Below are positions 25,610-34,313 of a stretch of 48,615 nucleotides of DNA, in pieces; position 1 is the first letter of the stretch; each line of letters begins with the position of its first letter. The translations under genes were made by a program, and so were the position numbers. The stretch is from Nanosynbacter sp963540705 (GTDB lineage: Bacteria; Patescibacteriota; Saccharimonadia; Saccharimonadales; Saccharimonadaceae). The notes beneath the pieces are model-generated. The model did no database searches. It was not told the DNA's origin and was given only the letters and a program-made list of their open reading frames with translations. The stretch lies in contig CAUTQX010000002.1 in assembly GCA_963540705.1 (NCBI GenBank), positions 1 to 48,615 of the forward strand, read 5' to 3'.

Positions 25610-26800
25610 TTGCGAGAAGAAAGACAATTTGGTAGAGGTGCTGATGGTAACATCAACGCAAGGAGAACGATTATTCGTAACCATTTTACATCTCTTCGGA
25701 GTAAAAAACGTAAACTGCAATCATTTGCAATCTACGGTGGAATATTTTTATTGACTATATCATTTTTGGTCTACGGTAATAGCGGTAGTAATGTATCCGC
25801 TGAAAGATCAAAAATTTTGGCATCATCTGAAACCACTGGTGTCTCATCGGTATCTAAGTCTGCTAAGTCTAAAACAGCTTCAGTAGATGAATTAACGGCA
25901 GCTAATGCTGTAACCAACTTGGCGGAAACGGCGGAATTACCTTCGGCCGGTGATTTACGCGAATCTGAAACTTCGCTGACAATTAAGAAGAATCTTTCTC
26001 AGAATGATACAGAAGTTATAACAAAACCTGACATTGTTAAGCCAGACACTTCGGCAGCGCGTGGTATTTCATCTTACGTGACCAAAGAGGGTGACACGAT
26101 GGAGTCTATCGCTAAGAAATTTAAGATTTCATCTCAGACGCTTCGTTGGGCTAATAATACAACTTCGGACGCCGTAGAGCCAAATAAGACTCTAGTCGTG
26201 CCTCTTGTTGACGGTGTTGTCTATACTGTTAAAGACGGTGACACTGCTCAATCTCTGGCGGAAAAGTATAAGACGAGCGCTGAGCGTGTTGTACTATATA
26301 ATGATATCGATGACGGTGCCAAGCTGTCTACTGGTTCTAGAATTGTGTTGCCTGGTGGTGAGCTTCCAGAAAATGAGCGACCTGGTTATGTTGCTTCACG
26401 AAGTAGGTCTTATGATAACCGATATTCTTCTTCGGCATCGTCTACTACTACGAGCGCGAGTCGAAGTTGGTTGACTGCTTCTGTCGGTAACCGCTATGCG
26501 GCTGGTAACTGTACTTGGTACGCGTATGAGCGTCGTATGCAGTTGGGTCGTCCGATTGGTAGTTTCTGGGGTAATGCTAACACTTGGGCTACAAGCGCTC
26601 GCGCCGCTGGATTCGTAGTTAATAATACGCCAGCACCTGGTGCAATATTCCAGACTACTGCTGGTTATTACGGTCACGTTGGTATTGTTGAGCGAGTTGA
26701 AAACGGTGTGGTTTACGTTAGCGACATGAACTACGCAGGTTATGGAATCATTACTCACCGGACACTCAACGGTGCAGGCGGCTATCTATATATCCACTAG
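25610..26800 (+). CDS. LysM and CHAP domain cell-wall hydrolase
   Basis: 396 residues. A basic N-terminus is followed by a TM/signal helix (about 43-60), a Ser/Thr-rich linker, two LysM domains binding peptidoglycan (about 150-200 with VTKEGDTMESIAKKF; 205-252 with YTVKDGDTAQSLAEKY) and a C-terminal CHAP amidase/endopeptidase domain (about 285-396). The CHAP domain has the catalytic Cys in GNCTWYAYERR and His in YYGHVGIVE. The start is uncertain: no in-frame ATG or GTG precedes the TM helix. TTG 25610 has no SD, whereas AAGGAG at 25660-25665 precedes two ATT codons (25670, 25673). Likely a daughter-cell separation enzyme. Confidence 0.85.
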   Translation: MREERQFGRGADGNINARRTIIRNHFTSLRSKKRKLQSFAIYGGIFLLTISFLVYGNSGSNVSAERSKILASSETTGVSSVSKSAKSKTASVDELTAANAVTNLAETAELPSAGDLRESETSLTIKKNLSQNDTEVITKPDIVKPDTSAARGISSYVTKEGDTMESIAKKFKISSQTLRWANNTTSDAVEPNKTLVVPLVDGVVYTVKDGDTAQSLAEKYKTSAERVVLYNDIDDGAKLSTGSRIVLPGGELPENERPGYVASRSRSYDNRYSSSASSTTTSASRSWLTASVGNRYAAGNCTWYAYERRMQLGRPIGSFWGNANTWATSARAAGFVVNNTPAPGAIFQTTAGYYGHVGIVERVENGVVYVSDMNYAGYGIITHRTLNGAGGYLYIH

Positions 26801-26814
26801 AGCTAGTTAATATT

Positions 26815-26846
26815 AGCACCTCCGCTATTTATCGGGGGTGCTTTTT
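26815..26846 (+). terminator. Intrinsic terminator after the LysM/CHAP gene
   Basis: Ten-pair stem (26815-26824 with 26833-26842, one G-T pair), 8-nt loop, then a T run to 26846. The obg -10 box starts 3 bases later. Confidence 0.85.
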
Positions 26847-26854
26847 GGTATACT
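26846..26854 (+). promoter_or_regulatory. Extended -10 promoter of obg (leaderless)
   Basis: TGGTATACT at 26846-26854. The last T is exactly 7 nt before the ATG at 26861. It begins in the T run of the preceding terminator. Confidence 0.65.
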
Positions 26855-26860
26855 AAAGAT

Positions 26861-28183
26861 ATGTTTGTAGATATTGCAAAAGTTTTAGTGCGCGCCGGTA
26901 GAGGCGGAAATGGCGTAGTCAGTTTTCGTCATGAGAAATATGTCGATAAGGGCGGTCCCGATGGCGGTGATGGCGGTCGTGGTGGTGATATTGTCTTTTT
27001 GGCGACAAAAGACCTTAACACGCTTTTAAATTTTAGATATAAGCCGGAGCTTAAAGCTGAAAAGGGTGGTGATGGCGGAAAACGTAATAAGCGAGGGAAG
27101 AGCGGCGCTCCGCTAATTGTTAAGGTGCCGATGGGCACCCTAGTGAAGCGCGACGGTATGGTGATCGCGGATTTGACCGAAGATCAGCAGCAGGCAGTAG
27201 TGGCTCGCGGTGGAGATGGTGGATTTGGAAATGCACACTTTACGTCTAGTACGCGCCAAACACCTAAAATTGCTGAACTTGGTGAGGCTGGCGAGGAATT
27301 TGAGGCAGAGCTGGAACTTAAATTGCTGGCTGACGTTGGTTTGGTTGGCTTTCCGAACGCTGGTAAGTCGACGTTCCTAAGTGTGGTTTCTAATGCGCGT
27401 CCAGAAATTGCCAATTACGAATTTACGACTTTGACTCCAAATTTGGGAGTGGCCGATGTTGATGATGGGTCGATTTTGATCGCTGATATTCCGGGGTTGA
27501 TTGAGGGCGCATCGGAAGGTAAAGGCTTGGGTGATCAGTTTTTGCGACATGTTGAGCGAACGGCCGTGTTGCTTCATATGATTGATGTGTATGGCGATGA
27601 TCCGGCGGAGAAATATCAAGCAATTCGTCGCGAGCTGGAAAAATATTCTGAATCATTAGCGGAGCGTCCAGAGATAATAGCACTGACCAAGTGTGAAGGA
27701 TTGGACGATGAGATTATTGCCATGCAGTCGACTGCCCTTCAAAAAGTAGCTAATGGTTCGCCAGTTGTGGCGATTTCTTCCCAGACGCACGACGGAGTGA
27801 TTGAGCTTCTACGAATGTTGCGTGATGAAGTTGCTAAATATCGAGAGCGTGAAGCTGAGATCGTTGATGAAAAAGAGGAAGATCTACCGACAATTTCGTT
27901 GGACGATCAGGTCATTTCTGATGCTTGGTCTGTAAGGCGGGTTTCTGACGCTGAATCTAATGAGACTGATGATGAAGATGATAAGATTGAGTTTATTGTT
28001 ACGGGCGCTAAGATTGAAAAGTTTGCTCGTCGGACTAACTTTGATCAGTTTGAATCCGTTAATCGCTTGCGAGATATTATGCGAAAAATGGGAATTACTC
28101 ACGAATTGTTGCGTCAGGGGGCAATTGGCGAAAGCTTGATTCAGATTGGCGAATCTATGCCGTTTACGCTGGTCGAGCAATAG
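26861..28183 (+). CDS. obg: Obg family GTPase
   Basis: A ribosome-associated GTPase for late 50S assembly and stress control. 440 residues with all three domains: the glycine-rich Obg fold (about 1-158, GGPDGGDGGRGGDIVF), the G domain (about 159-325; G1 GFPNAGKST, G2 TTL, G3 DIPGLIEGA, G4 TKCE in place of NKxD) and the OCT domain (about 365-440, RRTNFDQFESVNRLRDIMRK). The leaderless promoter fixes the ATG at 26861. Confidence 0.96.
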   Translation: MFVDIAKVLVRAGRGGNGVVSFRHEKYVDKGGPDGGDGGRGGDIVFLATKDLNTLLNFRYKPELKAEKGGDGGKRNKRGKSGAPLIVKVPMGTLVKRDGMVIADLTEDQQQAVVARGGDGGFGNAHFTSSTRQTPKIAELGEAGEEFEAELELKLLADVGLVGFPNAGKSTFLSVVSNARPEIANYEFTTLTPNLGVADVDDGSILIADIPGLIEGASEGKGLGDQFLRHVERTAVLLHMIDVYGDDPAEKYQAIRRELEKYSESLAERPEIIALTKCEGLDDEIIAMQSTALQKVANGSPVVAISSQTHDGVIELLRMLRDEVAKYREREAEIVDEKEEDLPTISLDDQVISDAWSVRRVSDAESNETDDEDDKIEFIVTGAKIEKFARRTNFDQFESVNRLRDIMRKMGITHELLRQGAIGESLIQIGESMPFTLVEQ

Positions 28184-28214
28184 ATTATGCTGGTGTAAAT
28201 TAGCGTGAGCTTGA

Positions 28215-28223
28215 TGCTATAAT
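28215..28223 (+). promoter_or_regulatory. Extended -10 promoter of sbcB (leaderless)
   Basis: TGCTATAAT at 28215-28223. The last T is exactly 7 nt before the ATG at 28230; no SD. Confidence 0.7.
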
Positions 28224-28229
28224 ATAAAT

Positions 28230-29648
28230 ATGGCGCAAACATTTTTCTTCTACGATCTTGAAACTAGTGGTCTTAATCCCAGGCAAGATCGAATTATGCA
28301 ATTTGCCGGTCAGCGAACCGATGTGGATTTGCAGCCGATCGGTGAACCGTACAATATTCTCGTGACACTAAATGACGATACGCTGCCGAGTCCTGATGCG
28401 TTGATGGTGACGGGGATAACGCCGCAAAAAACTGTCGAAGAGGGTTATACTGAGGCTCAATTTGCACGTATGTTAAGCGAGGAAATATTTACGCCTGATA
28501 CGATTGCTGTTGGATTCAATAACATACGTTTTGACGATGAGTTTATTCGTCATTTGTTTTGGCGAAATTTTTACGATCCATATGAATGGACTTGGAAAGA
28601 CGGTCGATCCAGATGGGATCTATTGGATGTAGTGCGCTTAACTAGGGCGCTTCGACCTGAGGGAATTGAGTGGCCAATTGACGATAAAGGTGAGCCGAGC
28701 AACCGCCTGGAGCTCATCACGAAAGCTAACGGTATAGAACATGAAAACGCCCATGATGCGCTAGCGGACGTGACGGCGTTGATTGCTGTGACTAAATTGA
28801 TTAAGCAGAACCAGCCGCAAATGTACGACTATTTGCTGAAAATGCGCGATAAGAAATTGGTTCAGAAACTGGTGAATGTCGATGATAAAAAACCTTTTGT
28901 TTATGCGAGTGGTCGTTATGACAAGGAATTCGCCAAAACGACCGTGGCATTTCCGCTAACTACGAGCCGAAATGGCGGCGTGATTGTTTATGATTTGCGT
29001 TATGATCCGACGCCGTTTGTTGATCTGAGCATTGAGGAATTGTCGGCGAAGATATTTGCAACATGGGAAGAAAGGCAAGCTGAAGATTTCGTTAAATTGC
29101 CAGTTAAGGAATTGCAATATAATCGCTGCCCAGCAGTTTCGCCGCTTGGTGTGTTGACTCAGGGCGATGGCTGGAAGAAAATTTCTCTGGATGCGGAAAC
29201 TGTGCAGAAGCATCAAGATATTTTACTTTCTCATCCAGATTTTGCCGAAAGGTTGCGTAGTATCTTTGAGAATAAGCCAGAGTTTAAGAAAATGACTGAT
29301 CCAGAAGCGCAACTGTATGACGGTTTTTTGGATAATAGTGATCGAGTTCGCATTGAAGCTGTGCGTAATGCTGATGAGCGTGAGTTGGCTGACTTTCATC
29401 CAGAGTTTCAGGATGAGCGATTGTCGCCACTATTGTTGCATTATAAAGCACGAAGTTTTCCTAATTTGCTTAGTGAAGATGAGCTGCGACAATGGGAAAG
29501 ATGGCGAACCGAGCATTTACAGGCGCAACTGCCGCAGTTTATGAAATCTCTGCAACGATTAGCGCCTAGTGCGACTGACGAACAGCAGTTTATTTTGCAA
29601 GAATTGCAATTATGGCTGGAGTCGGTTTTACCTTCTGTTGACTCCTGA
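28230..29648 (+). CDS. sbcB: Exodeoxyribonuclease I
   Basis: A 3'-5' exonuclease on single-stranded DNA, used in recombination and mismatch repair. 472 residues, the family length. DEDDh motifs: FFYDLETSGLNP (Exo I), VGFNNIRFDDEFIRHLF (Exo II), HDALADVTALIAV (Exo III). The first domain is followed by the ExoI SH3-like and helical parts (RCPAVSPLGVL, then LLLHYKARSFPNLL-type sequence, FMKSLQRL). Its presence is notable because ExoI is known mainly from gammaproteobacteria, but CPR genomes also carry it. Confidence 0.93.
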   Translation: MAQTFFFYDLETSGLNPRQDRIMQFAGQRTDVDLQPIGEPYNILVTLNDDTLPSPDALMVTGITPQKTVEEGYTEAQFARMLSEEIFTPDTIAVGFNNIRFDDEFIRHLFWRNFYDPYEWTWKDGRSRWDLLDVVRLTRALRPEGIEWPIDDKGEPSNRLELITKANGIEHENAHDALADVTALIAVTKLIKQNQPQMYDYLLKMRDKKLVQKLVNVDDKKPFVYASGRYDKEFAKTTVAFPLTTSRNGGVIVYDLRYDPTPFVDLSIEELSAKIFATWEERQAEDFVKLPVKELQYNRCPAVSPLGVLTQGDGWKKISLDAETVQKHQDILLSHPDFAERLRSIFENKPEFKKMTDPEAQLYDGFLDNSDRVRIEAVRNADERELADFHPEFQDERLSPLLLHYKARSFPNLLSEDELRQWERWRTEHLQAQLPQFMKSLQRLAPSATDEQQFILQELQLWLESVLPSVDS

Positions 29649-29667
29649 AATGCGGTTATGTTAAAAT
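29638..29667 (+). promoter_or_regulatory. Promoter of the BNR-repeat surface protein gene
   Basis: TTGACT (29638-29643), 18-nt spacer, TAAAAT (29662-29667) with TGT in front; the -35 lies at the end of sbcB. The transcription start near 29674 leaves a leader of about 90 nt with an SD-equipped micro-ORF. Confidence 0.55.
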
Positions 29668-29698
29668 TGAAGCAATCAATAAATTGGGGGAGGGACCA

Positions 29699-29722
29699 AT
29701 GTCATGTAATATGCCAGAATAG
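29699..29722 (+). CDS. Possible 7-codon leader peptide (MSCNMPE)
   Basis: ATG at 29699, stop TAG 29720-29722, preceded by a very strong SD (GGGGGAGGG at 29686-29694). The stretch AAATTGGG..AGG recurs before the main gene's ATG (29751-29761). It lies in the leader of the surface-protein gene and may act as a translational uORF, or be a decayed duplicate of the start region. Confidence 0.3.
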   Translation: MSCNMPE

Positions 29723-29766
29723 GTATAAACTATTCGTATATAACAAAAACAAATTGGGAGGAAAAA

Positions 29767-30984
29767 ATGTTATATAAAAACAAAATAAAAGTACAAAACA
29801 TATTAAAGAGCGCAGTAGCTTTAATGCTTATGCTCACACTGTCTTTATCTACAGCTTTGTCGCCACTGGCTAAGGCAGAAGAAGCAAAGTACACGTGGAA
29901 GACTTTAACGCCACCGTCAAATTTTAGTTTTACTGATCTTAGAGGTTCATATGTCAGTCCAGACGGCTCAAAGCTTTTTATTTTGGAGGAAAGTATCCCT
30001 CATAACACAAACTTATGGATGTCCGCAGATGATGGGGCTACTTGGAGAAAAATATTTTCGAAGCAGGCAATAGTAGAGAACGTGTCGATTAGTACGGACG
30101 GGTCTAAGATAGTATTGGAATATGGAGATTCTTTCAGCATATCAACAGACGGCGGTCAGAGTTGGGTGGAGAGGGGACCAGACCCAGGACATTATACTGT
30201 ACTTATTAGTCCAGACGGCTCCTTTTTAGTTAGCTGTTCTGGTAGCGGTGCTACTGGCTATACAGCCCATATTTCTACTGACGACGGTCAGACTTGGACT
30301 CAGAAAGGTACTAATAATATATCGTGCCCTAGGTATGTGTCTAACAACGGCACGCTGATCGCTCAAGATGGTGGTGATCTGGCGCGATCAACTGATTATG
30401 GTCAGACTTGGACGGAAATCCCTAATATTGTAAACATGTACGCCCATGTGTCATTCAGTAATAACGGAAATAACATATTTGAGGGAGATAGGATTTCGTT
30501 GGATGGTGGTAATCACTGGACTCCTACAAACGCTCCAATCCCAGCTGGTCACACAATCATACAGACGGGTATTAGTGATGATGGTAAGAAGTTATTTGTT
30601 GATACTAAGTCGACTACTGGCGCCAACCCCAGAGCAACAGCACTTCTTATATCAGTAGACGGAGGCAGGACTTGGCATTCGGAGAATGGTGCTAGCGATT
30701 ATGATATGATGGCTATGTCGAGCAATGGATCTAAGCTGCTTTATGTGCGCAACGATGGTGTCTACCGTTTGGGAACTCTGCCGACATCTCAGCCTGTAAC
30801 TCCTGGAGCGGGTGCAGGTGGAGCCGCTACTCCATCCACGGGCTCTACTCCTGCCACTCCTGGGCAAAAGACAGGAAAAGCGTCAGGACGTTTGGCTGAA
30901 ACAGGAACTTCAACTTGGATGGTTGGTGGAGTAGCTGTTATAGCTGTAACAGCTGGTGTGTTGGTGCTGAGAAAACGGCTGTAA
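29767..30984 (+). CDS. Surface protein with BNR/Asp-box repeats and LAETG sorting signal
   Basis: 405 residues. Signal peptide at about 1-38 (cleavage near PLAKAEE). At least six Asp-box repeats, S.D.G.TW (MSADDGATW, STDGGQSW, STDDGQTW, STDYGQTW, SLDGGNHW, SVDGGRTW), spaced about 45 residues apart as in a sialidase-type beta-propeller. A Pro/Gly/Thr linker follows, then RLAETG, a hydrophobic helix and RKRL, a classic sortase signal; the LAxTG form is typical of class E sortases in Actinobacteria. SD GGGAGG precedes ATG 29767. Catalytic sialidase residues are not evident, so a binding or adhesion role is more likely. No sortase gene is in the window. Confidence 0.85.
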   Translation: MLYKNKIKVQNILKSAVALMLMLTLSLSTALSPLAKAEEAKYTWKTLTPPSNFSFTDLRGSYVSPDGSKLFILEESIPHNTNLWMSADDGATWRKIFSKQAIVENVSISTDGSKIVLEYGDSFSISTDGGQSWVERGPDPGHYTVLISPDGSFLVSCSGSGATGYTAHISTDDGQTWTQKGTNNISCPRYVSNNGTLIAQDGGDLARSTDYGQTWTEIPNIVNMYAHVSFSNNGNNIFEGDRISLDGGNHWTPTNAPIPAGHTIIQTGISDDGKKLFVDTKSTTGANPRATALLISVDGGRTWHSENGASDYDMMAMSSNGSKLLYVRNDGVYRLGTLPTSQPVTPGAGAGGAATPSTGSTPATPGQKTGKASGRLAETGTSTWMVGGVAVIAVTAGVLVLRKRL

Positions 30985-30988
30985 AAAA

Positions 30989-31375
30989 TTAGGTCATAGA
31001 CGGAGCGAGCTTTTGAGATTCAATCTCATCATAAGGCTCGCTTTTTTTCATACTGGAAAGTAGATAAATTGATAATAAAATAAGCTCGCTTTTTTGGTTT
31101 GGTGTAAAATAGCGGATTTTTCTGTTGACTCGTCGTTGCGCGATTTCACTGGCAATGTCAATGGACTTCCAAAACAGAACAGAAAGTGATTCCCTGAGGA
31201 TGATTGCCAACGGTACGATAATTGCCCAGAAAATAACCATTAAAATTGCGGGTAGGCTGATGTTCGTGAAGGGGATTTTTCCTAAGAAAAAGAAGAAAAA
31301 TAGCTGGTCAATCACAAAAGGCGCGAGTAGTATCGCTCCGATGATCATAATTAAGTAAATGCCCAGCTTTCTCAT
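30989..31375 (-). CDS. Small membrane protein, unknown function
   Basis: About 128 residues from the ATG at 31375. Two TM helices (about 3-30 and 38-58) precede a basic, cytoplasmic C-terminal half. The minus-strand TGCTACAGT box (31383-31391) lies 8 nt before this ATG, a leaderless arrangement; an upstream in-frame ATG at 31411 is then less likely. The 3' end overlaps the terminator of the converging surface-protein gene. No family recognised. Confidence 0.6.
   Translation of the reverse strand: MRKLGIYLIMIIGAILLAPFVIDQLFFFFFLGKIPFTNISLPAILMVIFWAIIVPLAIILRESLSVLFWKSIDIASEIAQRRVNRKIRYFTPNQKSELILLSIYLLSSMKKSEPYDEIESQKLAPSMT
31004..31048 (+). terminator. Intrinsic terminator after the BNR surface protein gene
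   Basis: AGCGAGC (31004-31010) pairs with GCTCGCT (31036-31042), with a second small hairpin GAGAT/ATCTC inside, followed by a run of seven T. It lies within the 3' end of the converging minus-strand CDS. Confidence 0.8.
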
Positions 31376-31482
31376 AGATCTAACTGTAGCAAATAAGATA
31401 TTGACTTGCAATCATAAGCGTAATGTGTTGTAGTTCTAAATTTACGTTAGTGTTCATACTGGAAAAAATTGTCAAAAACCTG

Positions 31483-31488
31483 TATAAT
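31483..31488 (+). promoter_or_regulatory. -10 box of uvrA
   Basis: TATAAT at 31483-31488, ten bases before ATG 31498. The leader can be only about 3 nt, and an in-frame ATG at 31423 would lie before the promoter. Confidence 0.55.
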
Positions 31489-31497
31489 ATAGCGGTT

Positions 31498-34311
31498 ATG
31501 GCAGAGGTAATTCGTGTTAAAGGTGCTCGTGAGCATAATCTAAAAAATGTGGATATTGAGATTCCGCGAGATAAGCTGGTGGTGATTACTGGGCTTAGCG
31601 GATCTGGTAAATCCAGCCTGGCGTTTGACACGATTTATGCCGAAGGTCAGCGTCGTTATATGGAGAGCCTCAATTCTTATGCGCGTCAGTTTTTGGGGAC
31701 AATGGATAAGCCTGATGTTGATTCGATTGAAGGGCTTAGTCCAGCGATTTCAATTGATCAGAAGTCGACCAGCCGCAATCCGCGTTCTACCGTGGCTACG
31801 GTGACAGAAATTTATGATTATCTGAGGCTTTTGTTTGCGCGAATTGGCGTGCCGCATTGTCCGATTTGTGGCAATGAAGTGACGCGTCGCACGACCGAGG
31901 TGATTATTGACGAGATTCTACGACAATTTGTTGATAAGCGAATTCTGTTATTGGCGCCAATTGTTAAGAATAAAAAAGGTGAGTTTGCGCATATTCCGGA
32001 GCAATATCAGCGACTTGGTTATGCCAGGGTTCGTGTGGACGGCGTGGTGTACGCGCTGGATGAATTTCCGGAGCTGCAAAAAAGCTACAAGCATAATATC
32101 GAATTGGTAGTTGACAGGTTGGCGTTGACGGCGGAAATGCGATCTCGACTAAGTCAGAGCGTTGAGCAGGCGCTGGATTTGGGTCAGGGAGTTATCGAGG
32201 TTTTGGATGCGGATAATGATGAAGTGAAGACATTTTCGCAGAGATACGCTTGTGTTGATCATCCTGATGTCGATATCCCAGAGCTGGAGCCGCGACTGTT
32301 TAGTTTTAACGCGCCGCAGGGGGCTTGTCCTGTGTGTACGGGTTTGGGATCGAGGCTGGAAGTTGATCCAGAATTGGTGTTTAATAATAACTTGACGATT
32401 TCCGAAGGCGCAATTCGACCGTATAATCGAATGAATTCTGACGCTTGGAATATGAAGCGATTGGCGTCTGTTGCTGAAGCTCACGGATTTAGCTTGAAAG
32501 TTCCCGTAGGCAAGCTTTCTGATGATGCTAAACATAAAATATTATACGGGACTGGTGATCAAAAATATCACGTTGATTTGGGTGGCGGTCGACATTACGA
32601 TACGACTTATGAGGGTGTTATCCCTAATCTGGAGCGACGCTGGAAAGAAACTGACAGCGATTTTATGCGACGAGATATTGAGCGATTTATGCGTGAGAGG
32701 GATTGCTATGCCTGTAAAGGTGCGCGCCTGAAACCTGTGGTTTTGGCGGTGACGGTTCATGAACTGAATATCGTTGACGTGTGTGATTTGAGTGTTGATG
32801 ATGCATTGGATTTGTTTGACAATAAGCTTCAATTGACTGAGCAAGAAATGACGATTGCTCGCTTGATTGTGAAGGAAATTAAATCTCGCTTGGCGTTTAT
32901 GAGCAATGTTGGGTTGAACTATTTGGAGCTAAGCCGAGCGGCTAACACGCTTAGTGGTGGCGAGGCGCAGCGAATTCGCTTGGCGACGCAAATTGGTGCT
33001 GGACTTCAGGGTGTGCTTTATGTGCTGGACGAGCCGTCAATTGGACTTCATCAACGTGACAACGACAAGTTGATTGATATGTTGAAGCGCCTTCGTGATT
33101 TGGGCAATTCTGTGCTGGTGGTTGAGCACGACGAGGACACGATTCGCCAGAGTGATTTTCTGGTTGATATGGGACCGGGAGCTGGTGTGAACGGCGGTCA
33201 AGTAGTGGCAATGGGGACGCCTGAAATTGTTGCGAAAAATGAGAATAGTATAACAGGTCGCTATTTATCTGGGGCGGAAAAAATTGCCGTTCCGAAAAAG
33301 CGTCGCAAAGTCGTGAAAGATAGAAAGTTGATTGTTCGTGGCGCTCGCGAAAATAATCTTAAGAACATTGATGTGGAGTTTCCTTTGGGCTTGATGACTG
33401 TAGTGTCTGGTGTTTCTGGTAGCGGAAAGTCGACGCTCGTGAATGATATTGTGGCGCGGGAACTAGCGGCGGAACTTAATCGTGCAACGACAGCGCCAGG
33501 ATTGCATGACTCTATAGAAGGTGTGAATTTGCTTGATAAGACGATTGTCATAGATCAGTCGCCAATTGGTCGAACGCCGCGCTCCAATCCAGCGACTTAC
33601 ACTGGTATTTTTACGCCAATTCGTGAGCTTTTTGCTAGCACGCCCGAGGCCAACGTTCGAGGCTATAAATCTGGACGCTTTAGCTTTAATGTTAAGGGCG
33701 GTCGCTGTGAAAAATGTCAGGGTGATGGTGTGATAAAAATTGAAATGCACTTTTTGCCAGACGTTTACGTTCAATGTGACGAATGTCACGGTAAGCGCTA
33801 TAATCGCGAGGCACTAGAGATTAAGTACAAAGATAAGACTATTTCCGATATCCTAGACATGACGATTGATCAAGCGGCGGAATTTTTTGATAGCGTGCCG
33901 AATATTGCGCGTAAACTTCAGACATTGGTTGAGGTTGGGCTTGGCTATATTAAACTTGGTCAGCCAGCAACTACTTTTTCAGGCGGTGAGGCACAGCGAA
34001 TTAAATTGGCAACGGAACTCTCCAAGCGCTCCACTGGAAAAACTATGTACATTCTGGACGAGCCTACGACTGGACTTCATTCTGCCGACGTGAAACGATT
34101 ATTGGGCATTTTACAGCAATTAGTCGAGGGTGGCAATAGCATGATTATAATTGAGCACAATTTGGACGTCATAAAGTCGGCTGACTGGATAATTGATATG
34201 GGTCCAGAGGGTGGAATTGGTGGCGGTACCGTTGTGGCTTGCGGTACGCCTGAAGATATCGCCAAAGTGCCAAATTCGTTCACTGGCAAATATCTGAAAA
34301 AGATGCTTTAA
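31498..34311 (+). CDS. uvrA: Excinuclease ABC subunit A
   Basis: The damage-sensing ATPase of nucleotide excision repair. 937 residues from ATG 31498. Two ABC modules: Walker A GLSGSGKSSLAFDT with signature LSGGEAQRIRLA, and Walker A GVSGSGKSTLV with FSGGEAQRIKLATELS. Zinc sites: CPICG, CPVCTG and CYACKG in the first half, CEKCQGDG and CDECHGKRYN in the second. VLDEPSIGLHQRDN and LDEPTTGLHSADV are the Walker B/D-loops. Its partners UvrC and a UvrD helicase are in the window; uvrB is not. Confidence 0.97.
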   Translation: MAEVIRVKGAREHNLKNVDIEIPRDKLVVITGLSGSGKSSLAFDTIYAEGQRRYMESLNSYARQFLGTMDKPDVDSIEGLSPAISIDQKSTSRNPRSTVATVTEIYDYLRLLFARIGVPHCPICGNEVTRRTTEVIIDEILRQFVDKRILLLAPIVKNKKGEFAHIPEQYQRLGYARVRVDGVVYALDEFPELQKSYKHNIELVVDRLALTAEMRSRLSQSVEQALDLGQGVIEVLDADNDEVKTFSQRYACVDHPDVDIPELEPRLFSFNAPQGACPVCTGLGSRLEVDPELVFNNNLTISEGAIRPYNRMNSDAWNMKRLASVAEAHGFSLKVPVGKLSDDAKHKILYGTGDQKYHVDLGGGRHYDTTYEGVIPNLERRWKETDSDFMRRDIERFMRERDCYACKGARLKPVVLAVTVHELNIVDVCDLSVDDALDLFDNKLQLTEQEMTIARLIVKEIKSRLAFMSNVGLNYLELSRAANTLSGGEAQRIRLATQIGAGLQGVLYVLDEPSIGLHQRDNDKLIDMLKRLRDLGNSVLVVEHDEDTIRQSDFLVDMGPGAGVNGGQVVAMGTPEIVAKNENSITGRYLSGAEKIAVPKKRRKVVKDRKLIVRGARENNLKNIDVEFPLGLMTVVSGVSGSGKSTLVNDIVARELAAELNRATTAPGLHDSIEGVNLLDKTIVIDQSPIGRTPRSNPATYTGIFTPIRELFASTPEANVRGYKSGRFSFNVKGGRCEKCQGDGVIKIEMHFLPDVYVQCDECHGKRYNREALEIKYKDKTISDILDMTIDQAAEFFDSVPNIARKLQTLVEVGLGYIKLGQPATTFSGGEAQRIKLATELSKRSTGKTMYILDEPTTGLHSADVKRLLGILQQLVEGGNSMIIIEHNLDVIKSADWIIDMGPEGGIGGGTVVACGTPEDIAKVPNSFTGKYLKKML

Positions 34312-34313
34312 GA

